Assembly: GCA_013322215.1 (NCBI GenBank)
Contig: JAAMEZ010000006.1
Span: 124,001 to 188,000 of the forward strand
From: Martinezella rhizogenes
GTDB lineage: Bacteria > Pseudomonadota > Alphaproteobacteria > Rhizobiales > Rhizobiaceae
Reading direction: 5' to 3'
DNA length: 64,000 nucleotides
The number at the start of each line of letters is the position of its first letter. Within the stretch, counting starts at the first letter, position 1. Positions 57,503-64,000 of the stretch are shown one piece after another. A program made the position numbers and the translations under genes. Below the pieces are notes generated by a model. It did no database searches and was not told where the DNA came from. It was given only the letters and a program-made list of their open reading frames with translations.

Positions 57503-57895
57503 CTAGCGGAAGAGCAGATGGCTGCCGATGACGTAAAGCAGGTAAATTCCGGACGCGACCAGCATGCAGAGAACGGCAAACGAACCGAGATCCTTGGCAT
57601 GCTTGCCGACATTGGAAATCTCCGGTGAAATGCGGTCGATCACCTCTTCCACCGCGGTATTCATCGCCTCAACCGCGAACACGGCGAGAAACAGAACCAT
57701 CGCGACGACAATCTCGCCAATGGTCGCGCCGACGGCAATCAACAGGATCAGCCCCACTCCGGCAAAAAGGAGCTCCTGTCGAAAGGCCGACTCCTGCAAC
57801 AGCCGTTGAAATCCGCCCCAGGAATAGCCGGCAGCGGCGAAAAAGTGCCGAATCCCGGTCTCCTTGGTGACCGCTGATTTTGAAAACTCAGCCAT
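57503..57895 (-). CDS. dgkA: Diacylglycerol kinase, DgkA type
   Basis: A 130-residue integral membrane kinase with three transmembrane helices. It phosphorylates diacylglycerol produced during phosphoglycerol-transfer reactions, returning it to phospholipid synthesis. The signature EAMNTAVEEVIDRI with the catalytic Glu is near 75-88, and the AFRQELLFAG region follows the amphipathic N-terminus. Both features match E. coli DgkA (122 residues). It lies downstream of cobT but 187 bp from it. A phosphoglycerol transferase at 12823 in this window would generate its substrate. Confidence 0.93.
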   Translation of the reverse strand: MAEFSKSAVTKETGIRHFFAAAGYSWGGFQRLLQESAFRQELLFAGVGLILLIAVGATIGEIVVAMVLFLAVFAVEAMNTAVEEVIDRISPEISNVGKHAKDLGSFAVLCMLVASGIYLLYVIGSHLLFR

Positions 57896-58082
57896 TCGCG
57901 TTCCGCCCGTATTGTCCCGGTTGCAATCTGGATGCTTTGCGAATACCGCCTCACCGTGGGCGAAGCAAGGCGACAGCTCTCGCTGCCCTCAAAATTCATT
58001 GCAGATTTATGACGAAAAACCGATCATCTACAGGAAATTTAGCGGCGAAACGCTTATTTCAACATCCCGCCGCCCCGATTTT

Positions 58083-59099
58083 CTAATGCTTGTTCGTAAC
58101 GCCAGCGCTTTCGAAGGTCGCCATGCCCGAATGGCAGGCGGCCGCAGCCTTGACGATGCCAGCGGCCAACGCTGCTCCGGTGCCTTCGCCAAGTCGCATG
58201 CCGAGCGCCAGAAGCGGCGTCTTTCCGAGCTTTTCAATGGAGCGCAGATGGCCCGGCTCAGCCGAGACGTGCCCGATCAGGCAATGGTCAAGCGCGGAAG
58301 GGTTCGCCGCCTTGAGAATAGAAGCGGCGGCCGTCGCGACATAACCGTCTATGATGACGGGGATGCGTTCCATGCGCGCTGCAAGGATGGCGCCGGCCAT
58401 GGCGGCGATCTCGCGCCCGCCGAGGCGGCGCAGGATTTCCAGCGGATCAGACAGATGATCGCGATGCAGTGCGACCGCCTTCTCGACCGCGGCGATCTTG
58501 CGCTTCAGCATTTCGCCTTCGGACCCGGTACCGGGACCGACCCAGTCTTCAGCCTTGCCGCCATAGAGCGCGTAGTGAATGGCCGCTGCAATCGTGGTGT
58601 TGCCAATGCCCATCTCGCCGATGCAAAGCAGATCTGTGCCGCCGGCAATCGCCTCCATGCCGAAGGCCATGGTGGCGGCGCAATCGCGCTCGCTCAGCGC
58701 CGGCTCTTCGGTGATATCAGCAGTCGGAAAATCGAGTGCGAGGTCGAAGACCTTGAGGCCGAGGTCATAGGCGACGCAGATCTGATTGATGGCCGCACCG
58801 CCGGCTGCGAAATTTTCCACCATCTGCTGCGTGACGGAAGGCGGAAACGGCGTAATTCCCTGCTTGGTGACACCATGATTGCCAGCAAAGATCGCGACTA
58901 GCGGCCGGGTCACGGCCGGGGGACGACCGGTCCAGGCGGCCAGCCAGAAAGCGATCTCCTCGAGCCTTCCAAGCGCGCCCGGCGGCTTGGTGAGCTGCGC
59001 ATCACGTTCGCGCGCTGCCACGAGCGCCCGGGCATCCGGGCCTGGAAGGTCGCGCAGCAATGCGCGGAAATCGTCGAATGGGAGGCCGCTGACGCTCAT
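58083..59099 (-). CDS. cobT: Nicotinate-nucleotide-dimethylbenzimidazole phosphoribosyltransferase
   Basis: A 338-residue enzyme that activates dimethylbenzimidazole as alpha-ribazole-phosphate for the lower ligand of cobalamin. Typical segments are [50 protein letters not shown] and the C-terminal [25 protein letters not shown], which carries the catalytic Glu. It is divergent from cobS, which uses its product. Confidence 0.95.
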   Translation of the reverse strand: MSVSGLPFDDFRALLRDLPGPDARALVAARERDAQLTKPPGALGRLEEIAFWLAAWTGRPPAVTRPLVAIFAGNHGVTKQGITPFPPSVTQQMVENFAAGGAAINQICVAYDLGLKVFDLALDFPTADITEEPALSERDCAATMAFGMEAIAGGTDLLCIGEMGIGNTTIAAAIHYALYGGKAEDWVGPGTGSEGEMLKRKIAAVEKAVALHRDHLSDPLEILRRLGGREIAAMAGAILAARMERIPVIIDGYVATAAASILKAANPSALDHCLIGHVSAEPGHLRSIEKLGKTPLLALGMRLGEGTGAALAAGIVKAAAACHSGMATFESAGVTNKH

Positions 59100-59226
59100 G
59101 AATGCGTTCCTTGTCTTTTGGTCTCAAATCGGGTTCTTTGCGTGCGACTCTATTAGTCCTGGGAATCGGCGCGAACAACTCCAAAAGCGCCCGATGCTGT
59201 CGCTCGTTTGGCGGGGAGAGGAAGAA

Positions 59227-60003
59227 ATGCGGGAATATCTGCGCGACACCGTGCGCGCCGTCGCTTTCTTGAGCCGCATTCCCATGCCGCCATCCTTCTT
59301 TGAGGGCGATGATGGCAAGCTTACGCGCGTTTCGCGCACCTTTCCCTTTGCCGGCCTTCTCATCGCCCTCCCCGCAGCCCTGACCTTCGGCACGCTGCTT
59401 TCCATCAATGCCGATCCATTGATGGCGGCACTGCTGGCGCTTACCGTGCAGACGATCACCACAGGCGCTCTACATGAGGATGGGCTGAGCGATACGGCCG
59501 ACGGCATTGGCGGCGGCAAGGATCGCGAGCGTGCCCTCGAAATCATGAAGGATAGCCGCATCGGCACCTATGGTGCGGCGGCACTCATCCTGTCTTTCGG
59601 ATTGCGCGGGTCAGCGCTTGCCGCCCTCGCCCGCGAGCTGCCGGCCTCCGAGGCTCCGGTCGCGATCCTTGCAGCCGCCGCTCTCAGCCGGGGCGCGATG
59701 GTTTGGCATTGGTACACCCTGCCGTCAACCAAACCAGATGGGATCGCGGCATCGGCAGGCAAGCCGGATGGCGACGCCATGCAGTTGGCGCTGCTTGCGA
59801 CACTTGGCCTTGCAATACTGCTCGTCGGTCCTGCTATGGGCGTTCCGGCACTGGTTGGCTGCCTTCTTGCGACAAGCGCCGCGACATTTCTTGCCACCCG
59901 ATACGTCCGCCAGAAACTGGCCGGGCATACGGGCGATACGATCGGCGCGACGCAGCAGATTTGCGAGATCGCGTCTCTCTGTACTCTTGCCATGTGCGTT
60001 TGA
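59227..60003 (+). CDS. cobS: Adenosylcobinamide-GDP ribazoletransferase
   Basis: A 258-residue inner-membrane cobalamin synthase joining adenosylcobinamide-GDP and alpha-ribazole. Seven or so helices are present. The conserved [19 protein letters not shown] with catalytic acidic residues and the later [16 protein letters not shown] (CobV signature) are diagnostic. The ATG at 59227 has GGAGAGGAAG upstream; a longer frame reaches back across cobT. It is divergent from cobT. No cobalamin riboswitch is evident in the 127-bp gap. Confidence 0.95.
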   Translation: MREYLRDTVRAVAFLSRIPMPPSFFEGDDGKLTRVSRTFPFAGLLIALPAALTFGTLLSINADPLMAALLALTVQTITTGALHEDGLSDTADGIGGGKDRERALEIMKDSRIGTYGAAALILSFGLRGSALAALARELPASEAPVAILAAAALSRGAMVWHWYTLPSTKPDGIAASAGKPDGDAMQLALLATLGLAILLVGPAMGVPALVGCLLATSAATFLATRYVRQKLAGHTGDTIGATQQICEIASLCTLAMCV

Positions 60004-60022
60004 AGCATCGATATATGATCCC

Positions 60023-60244
60023 ATGCTGACACCTTGCATCCTCGTCTGCTCTATCGACCAGAATACCGGCTATTGCTTCGGTTGCGGCCGCACATCAGCT
60101 GAAATCGGCGCATGGATGAGCTATAGCGACGACGAACGCCGCCATATCATGGAGATGCTTCCGGAGCGCCTGACCAAGGTCGAGCGCAAGCCGCGCCGGG
60201 AGACCCGCCGCCAAAGGATGGCACGGGAGCGCAGTGCCGTATGA
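60023..60244 (+). CDS. DUF1289 small cysteine protein
   Basis: A 73-residue protein. The cysteines form CxxxC-x8-CxxC (C5, C9, C18, C21) in the family pattern CILVCSIDQNTGYCFGCGRT, followed by a WMSYSDDER helix and a basic tail. It probably binds a metal. It overlaps the downstream protease gene by ATGA and lies 20 bases after cobS, so it is part of that operon. Function unknown. Confidence 0.85.
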   Translation: MLTPCILVCSIDQNTGYCFGCGRTSAEIGAWMSYSDDERRHIMEMLPERLTKVERKPRRETRRQRMARERSAV

Positions 60245-60942
60245 ACCGCCTGAACATTGTTCTCGCCATTCTCGGCATCGGCCTCGCACTACTCATCTTG
60301 AACAACAACAGCGGCACTACCTTCGGCATGCAGAACGACGACTTCGCGCGGGTCGTCTATCTCCTGCCGATCGCCCTGATGATGAGCGCCGCCGTCTGGG
60401 CGAGCCGGCATACGGTCAGCCAGTCGATCCGCAATCTCCTGATCTGGTTCGTCATCATCATGGCGCTCGCGACCGCCTATATTTACCGCTATGATGCCGA
60501 GCAGGTCGGAAATCGCGTCTTCGCCGGCCTCATGCCTGGCCACGCCGTCGTCGTCACGACGAGCGAAGGTGGTCAGGAAGTGATCCTTCACAAACGGTCG
60601 AGCGGGCATTTCGAAGCCCAAGTGATGATTAACGGCCAGCCGATCGATATGCTGATCGACACCGGCGCCAGCACCATCGCCTTGTCGCAGGAAGATGCCG
60701 AGCGCGTCGGCATCATTCCGGAAAACCTCACCTATTCGATGACGGTATTGACCGCCAACGGTCGCGCCAAAGCAGCTCCCGTTGAGCTCGGCTCGGTGGC
60801 CATCGGTCCGATCAAGCGCAGGGATGTCGAGGCGAGCGTCGCCGAAGCGGGCAAGCTCGATCAGAGCCTGCTCGGCATGAGCTTCCTCGAAACCCTGGGG
60901 TCCATGCAGATGCAGACCGACGAACTTCGGCTGCGCGACTGA
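60241..60942 (+). CDS. Retropepsin-like aspartic protease (TIGR02281 clan AA family), membrane-anchored
   Basis: A 233-residue protein. Two N-terminal hydrophobic helices (about 5-20 and 40-85) precede a periplasmic retropepsin domain with MLIDTGASTIALS at D140 and the second family motif LLGMSFLETLG. The single DTG implies a homodimer. The Caulobacter protease PerP, which truncates the polarity factor PodJ, is of this type; whether this one does the same is unknown. Its ATG overlaps the DUF1289 stop. A larger relative fused to TPRs is at 21445. Confidence 0.87.
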   Translation: MNRLNIVLAILGIGLALLILNNNSGTTFGMQNDDFARVVYLLPIALMMSAAVWASRHTVSQSIRNLLIWFVIIMALATAYIYRYDAEQVGNRVFAGLMPGHAVVVTTSEGGQEVILHKRSSGHFEAQVMINGQPIDMLIDTGASTIALSQEDAERVGIIPENLTYSMTVLTANGRAKAAPVELGSVAIGPIKRRDVEASVAEAGKLDQSLLGMSFLETLGSMQMQTDELRLRD

Positions 60943-61030
60943 GGGACATGAGCCGTCGCATGCGATAGTTCGTTTGGGACCGAAGCATTCGCCGGTCTCT
61001 TCGCTCTAGAAAGCGGCACGCCCAAACCGC

Positions 61031-61954
61031 ATGAAGAGTGAAACGCCCATGACACCTGCAAGACCTGCCCTAACGACTGAACTGCTGCTTCTCCTCGCGC
61101 TCGCCACCTGCTGGGGCGCCTCCTACACCTTCATCCGCGTCGGCGTGGCAACCATTCCGCCGATCACGCTGATTGCGGCCCGCACCTTGATCGCCGGCTT
61201 TGTCCTGCTCGCCATCATTCGCTGGCGCGGCCTGAGCCTGCCGAGGGATGCAGCCACCTGGAAACGCTTTCTCATTCAGTCCTGCCTCAACAGCGCCATT
61301 CCCTTCACGCTGATCGCATGGGCGGAACAGACCGTCGATGCCGGCCTGGCGACCATATTGAATTCCACGACGCCGATTTTTGCCTTCCTGATCGCCGCTT
61401 TCCTGCTGCGCAGCGAGCCGCTGACGGGCCGCAAGCTGTTTGGCGTGATTGTGGGCATGGCGGGCATTTGCCTGGTCATCGGCCTCGATGCGCTGCATGG
61501 CATGGGTCGTCAGCTGCTGCCACAGCTTGCCGTCGTCACGGCATCGATTTGCTATGCGTGCGCTGCCCTTTTTGGCCGCAACTTCAAGGGATTGGACCCG
61601 ATGATGCCCGCGGCTGGGTCCTTGCTCTGCGGTGCTGCTCTCCTGATCCCCGCCAGCCTGGTTTTCGAACACCCCTGGCAGATTGCACCATCGACGGCTT
61701 CGATCCTGGCGCTGCTCGGCCTGTCGGTCGTCTCCACCGCCCTCGCCTTCAGTATCTATTTCCGGCTTATCCAGACCCTTGGTTCGGTCGGTACAACCGC
61801 GCAAGCCTACCTGCGCGTCCCGATCGGCGTCGGAATCGGCGTTGCCTTCCTTGGCGAGCCCCTATCCCCAACGGCAACCATCGGTCTCGTCTGTGTCGTG
61901 GCTGGTGTCATGGCCATGACTATCGCGCCGCGCAAGCGGGCTATAGCGGGATAA
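61031..61954 (+). CDS. EamA/DMT-family transporter
   Basis: A 307-residue protein with ten helices in two EamA repeats. Repeat 1 begins LLLLLALATCWGASYTFIRVG and the second ends GVGIGVAFLGEPLSPTATIG. It is distinct from the other EamA protein at 37533. An ATG six codons in (61049) is an alternative start. Substrate unknown. It is convergent with the GNAT gene. Confidence 0.88.
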   Translation: MKSETPMTPARPALTTELLLLLALATCWGASYTFIRVGVATIPPITLIAARTLIAGFVLLAIIRWRGLSLPRDAATWKRFLIQSCLNSAIPFTLIAWAEQTVDAGLATILNSTTPIFAFLIAAFLLRSEPLTGRKLFGVIVGMAGICLVIGLDALHGMGRQLLPQLAVVTASICYACAALFGRNFKGLDPMMPAAGSLLCGAALLIPASLVFEHPWQIAPSTASILALLGLSVVSTALAFSIYFRLIQTLGSVGTTAQAYLRVPIGVGIGVAFLGEPLSPTATIGLVCVVAGVMAMTIAPRKRAIAG

Positions 61955-61982
61955 ACCGGCACTGGTCGGCGCGTGCGATGGG

Positions 61983-62513
61983 TCAGATCAGCAAAGAGAG
62001 ATCATCCCATGCGAAAATAAGATTGTCGGAGCGCCAGATTGGCCCGGGATCCACATATTGGCCGACCAGTTGCCCACCGAGCGCGCGGTAAAAGGCAATT
62101 GCCGGCTCGTTGCCGACCACCACCCCGAGACCAACGGCAGAATAGCCCATCGACACAAATTCTCGCGCCATGTCTCGCATCAGCCGACGGCCAATTCCCT
62201 GGCGCTTGATAGCTGGATCGACATAGAGCGACTTTATCTCGCCACGCCCCTCGAATGCCGGCTCTGACGAAGCCGCAATCGCGCCGATCCCGACGAGCCG
62301 CCCTCCTTGCTGTGCCAGAAGAATGCGCTGATCCCTACGAGGATTGGCAAACATATCGGCCCACCGTACGCGACGGTAATCCTCATCAAGCGCCTGATAA
62401 ACATCGGCCGGCGCGAGATCGCGGTAGGTGTCGCACCAGATCGCGCGATGCAGCCTGGCGATATCGGCAATGTCACCGACGACAGCTGGTCTGATGACGA
62501 TTTCCCCCGTCAT
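61983..62513 (-). CDS. GNAT-family N-acetyltransferase
   Basis: A 176-residue acetyltransferase. The acetyl-CoA-binding motif is YVDPAIKRQGIGRRLMRDMA; the preceding strand carries IKSLYVDP, and a final GNEPAIAFYRALGG closes the fold. The substrate is unknown. Its start overlaps the folC stop as ATGA, so it is translationally coupled to folC. Confidence 0.9.
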   Translation of the reverse strand: MTGEIVIRPAVVGDIADIARLHRAIWCDTYRDLAPADVYQALDEDYRRVRWADMFANPRRDQRILLAQQGGRLVGIGAIAASSEPAFEGRGEIKSLYVDPAIKRQGIGRRLMRDMAREFVSMGYSAVGLGVVVGNEPAIAFYRALGGQLVGQYVDPGPIWRSDNLIFAWDDLSLLI

Positions 62514-63841
62514 CGGGCATTCCTAAGGACAGTGCCGCGCAGTGCGCCAACAAGGTAGAGCGAACCGGTCACGAGGATCCACCCGCCGCATTCGGAAGCC
62601 CTGGCGACAGCTCGATCCAGCGCCTTGTTCGGGTCAGGCTCGGATTCACAAGCCATCCCCATCGAGATCGCCAATGCCTCCAGTTCCGCCGCCGCATGGG
62701 CGCGACCCGCCCCTGACGCTTCCGTAAAGACTGCGTGGGCCACATATCGCGAGAGCACATTCAGAAAGCCAGGCGCATCCTTGTCGGACGCCAGTGCGAC
62801 GACGGCGACGCAATCGCCGCTGACGCTGGACGAGTGCGTGATATCGCGCAGGACAGCCTCGATGTTGAACGGCACATGCGCACCATCCATGATAATGGGC
62901 AGGCTCCGTCGTCCACTTTGCAGTGTGGATGGCAAGGTGAAATCGAAGCGCTCCATCCGCCCCGGCAGCCGCGCCTTGTCGATCACGGCCGGCTCGAGCA
63001 GCCACGCACCGATCGGCTCGCTCTTTTCGCTTGCCGCCTTCACACTCTCGCCTTGTCGTCCCAGATGATCGAACACCAGGCCGACCAGAGCGATATTCGT
63101 CTCCGCAATCGTTGCGTCTTCGGGAAGGTCGGTTCGAAGAACCTCGCAACCGAGTTCATCCGCACGCTGCTGCAAGACCTTTCCCGCGATATCGTCGACA
63201 GCAAGCGTGGTGGCAAGCGTCGCACCCGGTTTCAATATGCCGACCTTCTCGCCCGCTATCGCCTCGCGCGTCGTCCCCAGAATCTCAGTATGTTCGAGCC
63301 CGATATTGGTGACGATGGCGACTTCGCCGAAGACCACATTCGTCGAATCCAGCCGGCCGCCAAGCCCAACCTCGACCACGACCCAGTTCAAGCCGGCATC
63401 TCTGAATGCGACGAATGCAGCGGCGGTAATGACATCGAACCAGGTGGCATCTTCCCCAGCGGTTTCGGCTTGCTTCGCGCTCTCGTAGCCATCCAGAACC
63501 TGCATGATCGCCTTTGCCAACATGTCATCTTCGACCTCCCGGCCGAGAACGCTGACACGCTCGTTCACGCGATCGACATGCGGCGACCCATAACGTCCGA
63601 CCCGCCAGCCAGCTCGCAGCAATCCCGCTTCGAGGAGTGCGGAAACCGAACCCTTGCCCTTGGTGCCGGCAACATGGATAGCGCGAAAGCTTTTATGCGG
63701 ATTGCCCAAACGCTGCATCAGATCGAGCATCGGCTCAAGACCGACACGCATCTCCCCGCGCGGCTTGCGCTCCCAGTTGGTCAGTTGATCGAGCCGGGAG
63801 AGTGCTTGAGACAGCGGCTGACTGGGATGCGATTGCGGCAT
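62510..63841 (-). CDS. folC: Folylpolyglutamate synthase / dihydrofolate synthase
   Basis: A 443-residue ligase that adds glutamate to dihydropteroate or folates. From the ATG at 63839-63841 (GAAGG upstream) it contains the P-loop VAGTKGKGSVSALLEAGL near 55-72, the omega-loop SPHVDRVNERVSV and the central GLGGRLDSTNVV, plus the ITNIGLEHTEILG stretch. In rhizobia folC commonly follows accD; a larger upstream reading of this frame probably represents intergenic DNA. It ends inside the start of the GNAT gene. Confidence 0.94.
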   Translation of the reverse strand: MPQSHPSQPLSQALSRLDQLTNWERKPRGEMRVGLEPMLDLMQRLGNPHKSFRAIHVAGTKGKGSVSALLEAGLLRAGWRVGRYGSPHVDRVNERVSVLGREVEDDMLAKAIMQVLDGYESAKQAETAGEDATWFDVITAAAFVAFRDAGLNWVVVEVGLGGRLDSTNVVFGEVAIVTNIGLEHTEILGTTREAIAGEKVGILKPGATLATTLAVDDIAGKVLQQRADELGCEVLRTDLPEDATIAETNIALVGLVFDHLGRQGESVKAASEKSEPIGAWLLEPAVIDKARLPGRMERFDFTLPSTLQSGRRSLPIIMDGAHVPFNIEAVLRDITHSSSVSGDCVAVVALASDKDAPGFLNVLSRYVAHAVFTEASGAGRAHAAAELEALAISMGMACESEPDPNKALDRAVARASECGGWILVTGSLYLVGALRGTVLRNAR

Positions 63842-64000
63842 GATATACCTTCGGGGAGATTTCAGACTGACATAAGCGAGCGGCACGGCGAGACGTAGCT
63901 TTCGACCTTGCCATGACAACTTCAAATCCATGAGTTTCATGCCGCAGCCAATGCCGCAAGGGCCTAAATTCTCGCTTCTATCCAGCCAATATCTTCGGAC
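63842..64000. other. Window end upstream of folC
   Basis: No complete gene seen. On the minus strand a reading frame entering from the right edge ends with TAG at 63964-63966; it might be the last codons of a gene such as accD, but 12 codons are too few to judge. Confidence 0.3.

Noticed and set aside
59100..59226. Cobalamin riboswitch between cobT and cobS
   Set aside because: The gap is only 127 bp and no B12-box-like GCCACTG stretch is visible.

Overview
This 64 kb window is an ordinary, gene-dense stretch of alphaproteobacterial chromosome, most likely from a Rhizobium or close Rhizobiaceae relative. The evidence is the high GC content, a long NAD(P)-malic enzyme fused to a phosphotransacetylase-like domain, a STAS-MlaE fusion permease, a class II DAHP synthase, an Usg protein, and the order cobT / cobS / DUF1289 / retropepsin-like protease. 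I see no rRNA, tRNA, insertion sequence, prophage, plasmid origin or CRISPR array. Genes call the identity only by family; species cannot be decided by eye.

Layout. 1-4.7 kb (minus strand): MlaF-MlaE lipid transporter, an MFS transporter, an LpxH-like phosphoesterase and a glycerophosphodiester phosphodiesterase. 4.9-15.9 kb: malic enzyme, a secreted unknown, an ankyrin protein, a beta-propeller protein with NadE, an LtaS/OpgB-like phosphoglycerol transferase, a DUF1003 protein and a GFA-family protein. 16-21.3 kb: DAHP synthase, glutathione reductase, a DUF2059 protein and RpiA on one strand, then phosphoglycolate phosphatase. 21.4-30.2 kb: a TPR-retropepsin fusion, an L,D-transpeptidase, class II and class I fumarases side by side, a diguanylate cyclase and a PPOX-family protein. 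30.3-39.6 kb: a hydrolase divergent from a MarR regulator, an LtrA protein, DUF971, moaA, a large chemoreceptor, an EamA transporter and mobA-mobB. 39.7-48.9 kb: a large OmpA-family protein with a Q/P/A-rich segment, a polar amino acid ABC transporter without its ATPase, usg, DUF2270, a methyltransferase and a gst-arsR-SRPBCC operon whose gst is frameshifted. 48.9-52.9 kb: the sulfonate cluster ssuA-ssuD-ssuC-ssuB. 53-64 kb: a beta-hydroxyacid dehydrogenase, an Lrp regulator, a nuclease-like protein with a uracil-DNA glycosylase, a histidine kinase, DgkA, CobT/CobS, DUF1289, a second retropepsin-like protease, an EamA transporter, a GNAT protein and FolC.

The main metabolic themes are C4-dicarboxylate and central metabolism (malic enzyme, two fumarases, RpiA, Gph), cofactor synthesis (NadE, MoaA/MobA/MobB, CobT/CobS, FolC), envelope maintenance (Mla, L,D-transpeptidase, OmpA, DgkA, phosphoglycerol transferase) and sulfur or glutathione chemistry (ssu, Gor, GFA, GST).

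I did not find a clear undescribed multi-gene system. The most useful leads are regulatory and visible directly in the DNA. They are two related palindromes 50 bp apart in front of the gst-arsR operon; an identical 14-bp element about 80 bp upstream of both ssuA and ssuD; a 10-bp inverted repeat directly abutting the ribosome binding site of the class I fumarase; and a palindrome between the MarR gene and its divergent hydrolase. Two retropepsin-like membrane-anchored proteases in one window are also worth attention.
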